32,713 bases of DNA from Rothia santali. GTDB taxonomy: Bacteria > Actinomycetota > Actinomycetes > Actinomycetales > Micrococcaceae. Position 1 is the stretch's first letter. Each line of letters starts with the position of its first letter. Positions 1 to 7,056 of this stretch are shown one piece after another. The position numbers and the translations under genes are program-made. The notes under the pieces are model-generated. The model was not told where the DNA came from. It ran no database searches and worked only from the letters and a program-made list of their open reading frames with translations. The stretch covers positions 1-32,713 of the forward strand of contig NZ_JANAFB010000034.1 in assembly GCF_024199905.1 (NCBI RefSeq). The letters are read 5' to 3'.

Positions 1-461
1 CCCCAGCCGGGGGCCGGCGGCGCGTCGTCGAGCTCCTCGGCCAGCGCCTCGAGGATCGAGCCGGGCCGGGTCCAGGCCCTCCCGGCCCCCGGCTCCAGGA
101 CGGCGGTCACGGGGTCGGGCCGGCCGGCGGTCTCGTAGCGCAGGATCCGGGCGCCCGGCCCGGTGGCGACCCCCAGCACGCTGTACCGCGACGGCGCGCC
201 CCGGCCGGATCCCGCGGAGGAGGAGTCGAGCCAGTAGGCGTAGTCGGAGCCGGCGGCGATGCGGGCGAACAGCCGTTCCGGGTCCGTCGCGTCGACGTCG
301 AGCCGGCGCGGGACCGGGGCGTTCCCGGGCGCCGGCCGGTCGGCGGACCGCGGGGGCGCGGGGACGACGTCGGGGCTCGCCGCGTCGGGGCTCACCGCAC
401 CGGCCCCCGGGCGGCGGCGGAGGGGAGCTTCATGCGCGCTCCTCGCACTGGATCTGGGCAC
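1..461 (-). CDS. pabB: Aminodeoxychorismate synthase component I (PabB-like), N-terminal part; gene runs off the left edge
   Basis: Reading leftward, this frame is open to the window edge. It encodes the start of a chorismate-utilising enzyme of the PabB/TrpE family, which makes 4-amino-4-deoxychorismate for folate. The recognisable part is a segment near the middle reading DYAYWLDSSSA, then SRYSVLGVATGPGA, which is the TrpE/PabB N-terminal domain. The catalytic chorismate-binding domain lies outside the window. The start is uncertain. GTG at 461 is in frame and lies 5 nt from a TAGACT -10-like hexamer, which would give a leaderless mRNA. GTG at 395 is the innermost plausible start. An ATG at 433 with a good GAGGAG Shine-Dalgarno is out of frame and hits TGA after 13 codons, overlapping GTG 395. 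The first ~60 residues are Ala/Pro-rich. PabB is preferred over TrpE from the WLDSS pattern, but only the N-terminus is visible. Confidence 0.7.
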   Translation of the reverse strand, partial: MPRSSARSAHEAPLRRRPGAGAVSPDAASPDVVPAPPRSADRPAPGNAPVPRRLDVDATDPERLFARIAAGSDYAYWLDSSSAGSGRGAPSRYSVLGVATGPGARILRYETAGRPDPVTAVLEPGAGRAWTRPGSILEALAEELDDAPPAPGW

Positions 462-466
462 GCCTC

Positions 467-472
467 AGTCTA
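467..472 (-). promoter_or_regulatory. Possible -10 element (TAGACT) of the pabB-like gene
   Basis: On the minus strand TAGACT ends 5 nt before GTG 461, which is in frame with the PabB-like protein. I see no good -35 box. The spacing resembles that of the other leaderless genes in this window but is slightly shorter. Confidence 0.3.
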
Positions 473-482
473 GGTCAGCCCC

Positions 483-1670
483 CTACGCGAACGCCGACTG
501 CCCCGTGACGTCCCGCCCCACGATCAGCGTCTGGATCGACTCCGTGCCCTCGTAGGTGTGCAGCCCCTCGATGTCCGCCATGTGCCGGGCCACGTGGTGC
601 TCCAGCAGGATGCCGTTGCCCCCGAGCATGTCCCGGGCCGTGGCCGCGACCCGCCGGGCGCGCACCGTGTTGTGCAGCTTGAACATGCTGGCCTGCTGGT
701 CACGCAGCGTCCCCCGCTCCTGGAGGCGGGCGGTCTGGGCGGCCATGAGCTGCATGTCGGTGACGTCGGTGAGCATCTGCACCAGCCGCTCCTGGACCAT
801 CTGGAACTTGGCCAGCGGCTTGCCGAACTGCAGGCGCTGCCGGCTGTACTGCAGCGCCGCCTCGTAGACCCCGACGGCGTGCCCCAGCGCGGACCACGCC
901 ACCCCCACCCGGGTCTGCACGAGCGCCTGCGAGACCTCCTTGAAGTTCGCCGCGCCCGGGAGGAGCGCGTCGGCAGGAACTCGGACGGCGTCGAGCGTGA
1001 TCCGGGCCTGGTGGATCCCGCGCAGGGCCGCCTTGCCCCGGATGACCTCGGCCCGGTACCCCTCCGCCTCCTGCGGCACGACGAAGCCCCGGACGTTCCC
1101 GTCTTCGCAGCGCGCCCACACGACGGTGATCCCACCGGAGGCGCCGTTGCCGATCCACTTCTTCTCGCCCGAGATGACGTACCCGTCCCCGTCCCGGACG
1201 GCGGTGGTCCCCAGCGAGACAGAGTCGGAGCCGTGGTCCGGCTCCGTCAGGGCGAAGGCGCCCAGCAGGCTGGCCTCGGCGAGCGGGGTCAGGTACCGCT
1301 CCTTCTGCTCGGGGGAGCCGAACAGCGCGATCGAGCGCAGCGCCAGCCCGCCCTGCACCGCCGCGGCCGTGCCGAGCGAGCCGTCCCAGCGGGAGAGCTC
1401 CATGGTCACCAGCCCTGCCCCCAGCGGGGAGAGCCGGCGCCGGCCCGGGATGTCCAGGCCGTCGGTCAGCAGGTCCCGCTCCCCCAGCCCGCGCAGGGTC
1501 TCCAGGGGGTATTCGGCGCGCTCCCACGCCTCGTTGGCCCCGGCCAGGACCTCCCGGCCGTACTCCCGCGCGAGCGCCCAGGCCTCGCGGTCCTCCCCGG
1601 TCGCCCCGTCCAGGGCCCCCAGGTAGTCGGTGTCCAGCGGCTCGGTCAGCTCGTAGACGATCTCAGGCAC
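483..1670 (-). CDS. Acyl-CoA dehydrogenase (glutaryl-CoA dehydrogenase-like subfamily)
   Basis: FAD-dependent acyl-CoA dehydrogenase of 395 aa, the usual length, which would introduce an alpha,beta double bond into an acyl-CoA and pass electrons to ETF. Visible signatures are FALTEPDHGSD (flavin/substrate loop), QFGKPLAKFQ, MLGGNGI and the C-terminal TYEGTESIQ, where Glu374 sits at the catalytic-base position of the glutaryl/isovaleryl-type enzymes. The overall layout resembles glutaryl-CoA dehydrogenase. However, the SLGTAAAVQ segment lacks the Arg and Ser that in that enzyme hold the glutaryl carboxylate, so decarboxylation of glutaryl-CoA is doubtful and the substrate is unknown. GTG start at 1670 with GGGAGAG upstream. 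It begins only 4 nt after the thiolase stop, so it is the last gene of the leftward cluster and probably translationally coupled. Confidence 0.9.
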   Translation of the reverse strand: MPEIVYELTEPLDTDYLGALDGATGEDREAWALAREYGREVLAGANEAWERAEYPLETLRGLGERDLLTDGLDIPGRRRLSPLGAGLVTMELSRWDGSLGTAAAVQGGLALRSIALFGSPEQKERYLTPLAEASLLGAFALTEPDHGSDSVSLGTTAVRDGDGYVISGEKKWIGNGASGGITVVWARCEDGNVRGFVVPQEAEGYRAEVIRGKAALRGIHQARITLDAVRVPADALLPGAANFKEVSQALVQTRVGVAWSALGHAVGVYEAALQYSRQRLQFGKPLAKFQMVQERLVQMLTDVTDMQLMAAQTARLQERGTLRDQQASMFKLHNTVRARRVAATARDMLGGNGILLEHHVARHMADIEGLHTYEGTESIQTLIVGRDVTGQSAFA

Positions 1671-1674
1671 CCGA

Positions 1675-2829
1675 TCACTCTCCCAGTCTCTCGATGATGG
1701 TCACGTTGGCCTGCCCGCCGCCCTCGCACATGGTCTGCAGCCCGTAGCGGCCGCCGGTGTCCTCGAGGACGTGCAGCAGGGTGGTCATGAGCCGCGCGCC
1801 GGTGGCCCCGATGGGGTGGCCCAGCGCGATCGCGCCGCCGTGGCGGTTCACGTGCGCCATGTCCGGCTCCAGCTCGCGGGCCCAGGCGAGCACGACGCCG
1901 GCGAAGGCCTCGTTGATCTCCACGGCGTCCATGTCCTCCAGCTCCAGGCCGGTGCGCTCCAGCGCCCGGCGGGTGGCTCGGATCGGCGCGGTCAGCATGG
2001 CCACGGGGTCGTCGCCGCGGGCGCTGAGGTGGTGGATCCGGGCGCGCGGGACCAGGCCGTGGCGCTCGACGGCGCGCTCCGAGGCGATCAGCAGCACCGC
2101 GGCGCCGTCGGAGAGCTGCGAGGCCGTGGCGGCCGTGTGCACCCCGCCGGGCCGGATCGGCTCCAGCTCGGCCATGCGCGCGCGGTTGGGCTCGCGCGGA
2201 CCCTCGTCCTGCGCCACGTCCGCGACCGGCACGATCTCCCGGTCGAAGCAGCCCGCGCCCCGGGCGGCGAGCGCCCGGCGGTGGGACTCGGCGGCGTAGG
2301 CCTCCAGGTCGTCGCGGTCGAAGCCCCAGCGCTCGGCCATGAGCTCGACGCCGCGGAACTGCGAGATCTCCTGGCCCCCGTAGCGCGCGGCCCACCCCTC
2401 GGAGCCGGCGAACGGGTCCGGGAAGCCCAGCTCCGACGCCGCGGTGCTCGCCCAGGACAGCGGCACCGAGCTCATCGACTGGACGCCGCCGGCCAGCACG
2501 AGGTCGCTCGTGCCGGACATGACGGCCTGGGCGGCGTAGTGCACGGCCTGCTGGCCCGAGCCGCACTGCCGGTCGATCGTGGTGCCCGGGACGGCCTCCG
2601 AGCCGCCGGCCGCGAGCCAGGCGCTGCGGGCGACGTCGAAGGCCTGCGGCCCGACCTGGTCGATGCACCCGAGGATCACCTCGTCGTACTCCGCGGGGTC
2701 CACGCCGGCCCGGTCCACGACGGCGCGGATCGGCGCGGCCGCGAGGTCCAGCGGGTGGACGGCCGCCAGGCCGCCGCGGCGTCGTCCCACCGGCGTGCGC
2801 CGGGCGTCGATGATGTATGCCTCGGCCAT
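1675..2829 (-). CDS. Acetyl-CoA C-acyltransferase (thiolase)
   Basis: Thiolase of 384 aa that cleaves 3-ketoacyl-CoA with CoA, or runs in reverse. All catalytic elements are present: nucleophile Cys89 in DRQCGSG, an NEAF motif, His338 in ALGHPIGATGAR, and Cys368 in CEGGGQAN. The start is ATG 2829, preceded by a near-perfect AAGGAGG five bases upstream. The frame stays open further upstream through the SDR gene, but that is a high-GC shadow. It lies between the SDR and an acyl-CoA dehydrogenase on the same strand, giving a beta-oxidation-like set. FadA-type and steroid-degradation thiolases are hard to separate by eye, so I give no symbol. Confidence 0.93.
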   Translation of the reverse strand: MAEAYIIDARRTPVGRRRGGLAAVHPLDLAAAPIRAVVDRAGVDPAEYDEVILGCIDQVGPQAFDVARSAWLAAGGSEAVPGTTIDRQCGSGQQAVHYAAQAVMSGTSDLVLAGGVQSMSSVPLSWASTAASELGFPDPFAGSEGWAARYGGQEISQFRGVELMAERWGFDRDDLEAYAAESHRRALAARGAGCFDREIVPVADVAQDEGPREPNRARMAELEPIRPGGVHTAATASQLSDGAAVLLIASERAVERHGLVPRARIHHLSARGDDPVAMLTAPIRATRRALERTGLELEDMDAVEINEAFAGVVLAWARELEPDMAHVNRHGGAIALGHPIGATGARLMTTLLHVLEDTGGRYGLQTMCEGGGQANVTIIERLGE

Positions 2830-2854
2830 GATGTCCTCCTTGGTCGACGGGTGC

Positions 2855-2898
2855 GGGGTGGGGTGGCGGATGGGGCGGGAGGGGCGGACGGGACGGGG
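2855..2898 (+). other. G-run tract able to form G-quadruplex, in the SDR-thiolase spacer
   Basis: The plus strand carries at least six runs of three or four G (2855-2858, 2860-2863, 2872-2875, 2877-2879, 2881-2884, 2890-2892, 2895-2898) separated by short loops. The plus strand is the template for the flanking leftward genes, so the mRNA spacer is C-rich and G-poor, resembling a Rho-utilisation type stretch just before the thiolase Shine-Dalgarno. Confidence 0.55.
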
Positions 2899-2921
2899 CG
2901 GCGTCCGGACCGCCCCGCCGG

Positions 2922-3839
2922 TCACCGGGGTGGCATCCGCAGCGCCCCGTCCATGCGGATGGTCTCCCCGTTGAGGTAGTCGTGCTCCACCAGCATCAGC
3001 ACCAGCCGCGCGTACTCCTCCGGCCGGGCCAGCCGGTGCGGGAACGGCACCGAGGCCGCGAGCCCCTCCCGGTACTCCTCCCCGATCGTGGCCATCATGG
3101 GCGTGTCCACGATCCCGGGGGCCACCGTGTTGACCCGGATCCCGCGCCCGGCCAGGTCGCGCGCGGCCGCGAGCGTCAGGCCCACGACGCCGCCCTTCGA
3201 GGAGGCGTAGGCGGCCTGCCCGACCTGCCCCTCGTAGGCCGCGACCGAGGCGGTGTTGACGACGACGCCGCGCTGCCCCTCCCCGTCCGCCGACTCCTGC
3301 CCGGCCATGGCCTCCGCGGCGAGCGCGAGGACGTGGAAGGTCCCGACGAGGTTGACCTGCACGACCTGGGCGTACAGCTCGAAGTCGTGGACCCCCGAGC
3401 GCCCGAGGATCCGCGCGGAGGGGCCGATGCCGGCGCAGTTCACCGCGACCCGCAGGGGCCCGGCTCCCTCGCGGACCGCGCGCTCGACGCCGGCGCGCAC
3501 CGAGGCGGGGTCGGTCACGTCGACCTCCGCGTAGGCGATGCGGCCGGGGGCGGCGGGTGGTGCGGCCGCGGCATCCGGTGCGGTTGCGGCGTCGGGCACG
3601 GTTGCCGCGTCGGGCGCCGGCTTCGTGGTCGAGGCGGCCCCCTCGTGCGTCGCGGGTCCCGCGGCGGGTGCGGCCGCGGCGTCGGGCGCGGGCTCCGCTT
3701 CTGCCCGGGCCTTCTCGATCGCCGGGGCGAGGTCGAAGGCGAAGACGTCCGCCCCGCGCGCGGCGAGGGCGCGCGCCGTCGCCGCCCCCAGGCCGGAGGC
3801 GCCTCCGGTCACGATCGCCGTGGTCCCTCGGATCTCCAT
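2922..3839 (-). CDS. SDR-family 3-hydroxyacyl-CoA dehydrogenase (type II / HSD17B10-like) with an Ala-Pro-rich insertion
   Basis: Classical short-chain dehydrogenase, probably oxidising 3-hydroxyacyl-CoA to 3-ketoacyl-CoA with NAD. It shows TGGASGLG (about residues 11-18) for the dinucleotide, VNCAGI (133-138), Ser198 in NTAS, and Tyr211/Lys215 in YASSK, then NTVAPGIVDTPM and a C-terminal NGETIRMDGALRM. At 305 aa it is some 50 residues longer than the family. The excess is a low-complexity block at about residues 49-98 between strand 2 and the EVDVTD motif, built from repeated PDAAT/PDAAA units. ATG start at 3839 follows a purine-rich tract (GACGAGGG). It lies downstream of an acyl-CoA dehydrogenase and upstream of a thiolase, which supports a beta-oxidation role. 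The exact substrate is not determinable. Confidence 0.9.
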   Translation of the reverse strand: MEIRGTTAIVTGGASGLGAATARALAARGADVFAFDLAPAIEKARAEAEPAPDAAAAPAAGPATHEGAASTTKPAPDAATVPDAATAPDAAAAPPAAPGRIAYAEVDVTDPASVRAGVERAVREGAGPLRVAVNCAGIGPSARILGRSGVHDFELYAQVVQVNLVGTFHVLALAAEAMAGQESADGEGQRGVVVNTASVAAYEGQVGQAAYASSKGGVVGLTLAAARDLAGRGIRVNTVAPGIVDTPMMATIGEEYREGLAASVPFPHRLARPEEYARLVLMLVEHDYLNGETIRMDGALRMPPR

Positions 3840-3847
3840 CGCCGTCC

Positions 3848-3872
3848 CTCGTCTCTCGTGTCTCGTCTCTCG
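3848..3872. repeat. 11-bp direct repeat in the spacer upstream of the SDR gene
   Basis: CTCGTCTCTCG occurs at 3848-3858 and again at 3862-3872, separated by TGT (period 14). On the mRNA strand it is a purine-rich tract beginning about 8 nt before the SDR start codon and may contribute to ribosome loading. The rest of the spacer up to 3996 shows no further feature I can support. Confidence 0.6.
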
Positions 3873-3996
3873 GTGCCGCTCGTGCCGTGCGGCTCTCTCC
3901 GTGCTGTTCGCGTCGCACGGACCCCGCGCCCCGCGGCCAGGACGCCGCCCGCCTGACGGCCCGAGGCCCGCAGCCCGCCGCCCGCGGCCCGGCGCC

Positions 3997-5205
3997 TCAG
4001 CGGAACGCCGAGACCCCCGTGACCGCGCGCCCCACGATCAGCGAGTTGATCTCGTAGGTCCCCTCGTAGGTGTACATGATCTCGGCGTCGCCGAAGATCT
4101 TGGCCGCGTGGTACTCGCTCGTGACGCCGTTGCCGCCCAGGATCCCGCGCGCCTTGGCCACCGACTCGCGCACCAGCCGCGTGCCGGTCGCCTTGCCCAT
4201 CGCGGCGTGCAGCATCTCCAGCCGCCCCTCCTCCTGGAGCCGGGCGACCTGGACCATCATCCCCAGGCTCGCCTGGGCGTTGCCGAGGATCTCGGACAGC
4301 GGCTGCTGGATCAGCTGGAACCCCGCGAGCGGGCGCCCGAACTGGCGCCGCTCCAGGGAGTACTCCCGGGCGACGTCGAACGCGGCCAGCTGCACCCCCA
4401 CGGCCTGCCAGCCGACCCACGCGCGCGAGCTGCGCAGCATCCGGTTGGCGGTCGAGAAGTCGGTGGCTCCCGGCAGGTGGTTCGACGCCGGGATGCGCAC
4501 CTCGTCGAGCTCGATGTCGGCGTTGGGGATGATCCGCAGCCCGATCTTGTGCGGGATCTTCTGGGCCCGGTACCCCGGCCGGTCGGTCTCCACGAGGAAG
4601 GCCTTGATCTGGTTGTCCGCGGCGTCGCGGGCCCAGACGAGGGCGACGTCGGCGATGGTGCCCAGGCCCGCCCAGCGCTTGCGGCCGCTGATGACCCACT
4701 CGCCGCCGTCGCGCCGGGCGGTGGTCTCGAGGCCGCCGGCGACGTCCGAGCCGTGGTCGGGCTCAGTCAGGGCGAAGGCGCCCAGGGCCTCGAAGCGCCG
4801 CAGCCGCGGGAGCCACCGCTCGCGCTGCTCGGGCGAGCCGAGCTCGCTCAGCATCCCCACGATCAGCTCGTTGTGGATGCCCACCAGCGCGGAGATCGAG
4901 ACGTCGGCCCGGCTGGTCTCGGCGTAGACGAGGCCGCGGTACAGGCGGGAGGTCCCGCCCAGCTCGATCTCCCCCAGGCCCACCTCGGCCAGCCCGGGCA
5001 GCAGCTCGAACGGGAACTCCTCCCGGTTCCAGTAGTCGATCGCGAGCGGGCGCACGACGTCGTGCAGGTAGGCCCGGATGGCCTCGAGCGAGCGCCGCTC
5101 GGCCGGGTCGAGGAGGGAGGCGACGTCGAGCACGTCGGCGTCGGGGTAGGGCAGGTGCTCTGGCTCTGGGGGCGCGGGGGTCAGCCCGCGGAGATCGGTG
5201 GTCAC
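3997..5205 (-). CDS. Acyl-CoA dehydrogenase (glutaryl-CoA dehydrogenase-like subfamily), first gene of the leftward cluster
   Basis: Second FAD-dependent acyl-CoA dehydrogenase, 402 aa from GTG 5205. That start is chosen because AGGAAGG (5211-5217) lies five bases upstream. The frame opens 14 codons earlier, but that start would lack a ribosome site. Signatures are FALTEPDHGSDVAGG, RRQFGRPLAGFQ, ILGGNGV and the C-terminal TYEGTYEINSLIVG with Glu381 as the predicted catalytic base. Like its neighbour at 483-1670 it has the glutaryl-CoA dehydrogenase architecture. The segment that carries the carboxylate-binding Arg in that enzyme reads VSISALVGIHN instead, so a non-dicarboxylic substrate is more likely. 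It is divergent from nadE. Confidence 0.9.
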   Translation of the reverse strand: MTTDLRGLTPAPPEPEHLPYPDADVLDVASLLDPAERRSLEAIRAYLHDVVRPLAIDYWNREEFPFELLPGLAEVGLGEIELGGTSRLYRGLVYAETSRADVSISALVGIHNELIVGMLSELGSPEQRERWLPRLRRFEALGAFALTEPDHGSDVAGGLETTARRDGGEWVISGRKRWAGLGTIADVALVWARDAADNQIKAFLVETDRPGYRAQKIPHKIGLRIIPNADIELDEVRIPASNHLPGATDFSTANRMLRSSRAWVGWQAVGVQLAAFDVAREYSLERRQFGRPLAGFQLIQQPLSEILGNAQASLGMMVQVARLQEEGRLEMLHAAMGKATGTRLVRESVAKARGILGGNGVTSEYHAAKIFGDAEIMYTYEGTYEINSLIVGRAVTGVSAFR

Positions 5206-5303
5206 GATGGCCTTCCTGGGTGGGGAATCGAGGCGACCCCGCGGCATTGTGTGCCTTGGGTCACGTATACATCGACCCTACCGAGGCCCAGGTCGTTGCG
5301 CCA

Positions 5304-5393
5304 GGACCGGGGCCTCCGCCCGGCCCTGGGCCCCGCCCGAGCCTCGACTCCCGTCCTGGCCCTGGCCTCATCCGGACCGGGGCCTCCGCCCGG
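5304..5393. repeat. 20-bp perfect direct repeat in the divergent spacer before nadE
   Basis: GGACCGGGGCCTCCGCCCGG occurs at 5304-5323 and again at 5374-5393 (70 bp apart), with related CCTGGCCCTGG sequence between. The 5206-5480 spacer holds these repeats, a possible minus-strand promoter around 5265-5275 (GTATAC, for the acyl-CoA dehydrogenase cluster) and the nadE promoter. No gene is evident. Confidence 0.75.
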
Positions 5394-5468
5394 GCCGGGG
5401 ATCCCACCCGGGCGGGCATCGGCCCCGCCCGGACGAACGGAACCGATGCGGACCCGGGCCCCGCGACC

Positions 5469-5474
5469 TAAGAT
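5469..5474 (+). promoter_or_regulatory. -10 element (TAAGAT) of a leaderless nadE transcript
   Basis: TAAGAT ends 6 nt before the nadE ATG, so transcription should begin at or within a base or two of the start codon. No Shine-Dalgarno precedes the ATG. No convincing -35 box is visible. Confidence 0.6.
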
Positions 5475-5480
5475 GTCCCC

Positions 5481-6302
5481 ATGCGCGAACTCCAGGCGAA
5501 GATCATCGAGGACATGGGCGTGAGGCCCCGGATCGACCCGGCCGAGGAGGTGGAGGCCCGGGTCGGCCTGCTGTGCGACTACCTCAAGGCGACCCAGACC
5601 CTGGGCTTCGTCCTGGGCATCAGCGGCGGCATCGACTCCACCCTGGCGGGACGGCTGGCCCAGCTCGCCGTGGAGCGCCTCGCGGAGGAGGGGTACGACG
5701 TCGACTTCGTCGCGGTCCGCCTCCCCCACCGGGTCCAGCACGACGAGGAGGACGCCCAGCGCGCCCTCGAGTTCATCCGCCCCAAGACCAGCCTCGTGTT
5801 CAACGTGGAGCCGGCGACCACCGGCCTCGCGGAGGAGTTCGTCCGGGCCACCGGGCGGGAGATGACCGACTACAACCGGGGCAACGCCAAGGCGCGGGTG
5901 CGCATGATGGCCCAGTACGCGCTGGCCGGCGAGCGCAACCTGCTGGTGATCGGCACCGACCACGCGGCCGAGTCCGTGACCGGCTTCTTCACCAAGTTCG
6001 GCGACGGCGGCGCGGACGTCCTGCCGCTGTTCGGCCTGGACAAGCGGCAGAACCAGCAGCTGCTGCGCCACCTCGGCGCCGAGGAGCGGCTGTGGGGCAA
6101 GGCGCCGACCGCCGACCTGCTGGACGAGGTCCCGGGTCAGACCGACGAGTCGGAGCTGGGCCTGAGCTACGACGTCGTGGACGACTACCTCGAGGGCAAG
6201 GAGATCGACGAGGTGCACGCCGAGGCCCTCGAGGCCCGGTTCCTGCGCACCCGCCACAAGCGCACCGTGCCCGTGACGATCCACGACTCCTGGTGGAAGT
6301 AG
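5481..6302 (+). CDS. nadE: NH3-dependent NAD+ synthetase
   Basis: Makes NAD+ from nicotinic acid adenine dinucleotide, ATP and ammonia, the last step of NAD synthesis. The protein has 273 aa, matching the short ammonia-dependent form. It has no glutaminase domain. The ATP pyrophosphatase P-loop SGGIDST is at residues 48-54. Other family blocks are VIGTDHAAESVTGFFTKFGDGG, LFGLDKRQ and KAPTADLLDEVPGQTDE, and it ends KRTVPVTIHDSWW as in close homologues. ATG 5481 is the first start and appears leaderless. It stands alone on the plus strand, diverging from the acyl-CoA dehydrogenase cluster. NAD supply is a plausible but unproven link to it. Confidence 0.95.
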   Translation: MRELQAKIIEDMGVRPRIDPAEEVEARVGLLCDYLKATQTLGFVLGISGGIDSTLAGRLAQLAVERLAEEGYDVDFVAVRLPHRVQHDEEDAQRALEFIRPKTSLVFNVEPATTGLAEEFVRATGREMTDYNRGNAKARVRMMAQYALAGERNLLVIGTDHAAESVTGFFTKFGDGGADVLPLFGLDKRQNQQLLRHLGAEERLWGKAPTADLLDEVPGQTDESELGLSYDVVDDYLEGKEIDEVHAEALEARFLRTRHKRTVPVTIHDSWWK

Positions 6303-6359
6303 GGGCTGACCCGCGGGTATAGCATCGAGTCACAGCCAGCGACTCGAAGAGGGACTCCC

Positions 6360-6911
6360 ATGGATCCGATCATCCGCCGTTCGTCCACCGCCCTGATCGT
6401 CTCGGGGGTGCTCGCGCTCGTCCTCGGCCTCGTGCTCGTCTCCTGGCCCATCGCCTCGGCGGTGACGCTGATGATCCTGATCGGCGCGTACGCGCTCGTG
6501 GACGGGATCTTCGCGCTCGTCAGCGCGTTCAACGCGCCGCGCGGCGGGACCCGGGGGTTCCTGGTGCTCTCCGGCGTCATCGGCATCGTGGCGGGTCTGA
6601 TCGCGCTCGTCAACCCGATCTTCGGGGCCGCGACGCTCGTCTGGGTCCTGGGCGTGTGGCTGCTGGTGCGCGGCGTCCTCGAGATCGTGAGCGCCCTCCG
6701 GCGGCGCAGCGGCGGCCCGCGGTGGCTGCTGGTCCTGGGCGGGCTCCTCTGGCTCGTCGCCGGGGTGATCTTCGTCGTCAACCCGACCGGCGGCGTCGTG
6801 GCCTTCACCGTGCTGATCGGCATCCTGGCCGTGGCCTGGGGCCTGCTCTCGCTCGTGGCGGGAATCGTGCTGCGCGTCGTGGGCCGGCGCGCGGCGCGCG
6901 CCTCCGGCTGA
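6360..6911 (+). CDS. HdeD / DUF308-family integral membrane protein
   Basis: Small, very hydrophobic protein (183 aa) with about six predicted transmembrane segments in three paired repeats, separated by short basic loops (NAPRGGTRG, RRRSGGPR). This is the layout of HdeD-like proteins, linked to acid resistance in enterobacteria but of unknown function in actinobacteria. The C-terminal RRAARASG is cytoplasmic by the positive-inside rule. The ATG is preceded by a GAAGAGGG ribosome site. A TATAGC hexamer around 6318-6323 may be its promoter. It lies 57 bp after nadE on the same strand, so partial read-through is possible. Confidence 0.85.
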   Translation: MDPIIRRSSTALIVSGVLALVLGLVLVSWPIASAVTLMILIGAYALVDGIFALVSAFNAPRGGTRGFLVLSGVIGIVAGLIALVNPIFGAATLVWVLGVWLLVRGVLEIVSALRRRSGGPRWLLVLGGLLWLVAGVIFVVNPTGGVVAFTVLIGILAVAWGLLSLVAGIVLRVVGRRAARASG

Positions 6912-6959
6912 CGCGGCCGGGTCCTCCCGAGCCGGCGTCCCCACCCGCGGCGCGCACGT

Positions 6960-6987
6960 TCTCTTTCGGCGGGAGCCGGGCTAGTGT
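6960..6987 (+). promoter_or_regulatory. Possible promoter of the acyl-CoA ligase gene
   Basis: TCTCTT (6960-6965) and TAGTGT (6982-6987) are separated by 16 bp, about 70 bp before the ATG at 7057. The -10 fits the TAnnnT pattern and the -35 is weak. Confidence 0.4.
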
Positions 6988-7056
6988 GGCAGGACAGCGA
7001 TGCCGGTCACGCACGGTCGTGGCGGCAGGAGGATCCACGCACGGCAAGGAGTCGCG

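Noticed and set aside
483-1670. Naming the acyl-CoA dehydrogenase gcdH
   Set aside because: The residues that bind the glutaryl carboxylate are not seen, and no other lysine or glutarate pathway gene is nearby.
1675-3918. Thiolase frame open upstream through the SDR gene, suggesting a 747-residue fusion
   Set aside because: The upstream part is Arg/Gly-rich nonsense in the SDR's off-frame. The thiolase has its own ribosome site and conserved start at 2829.
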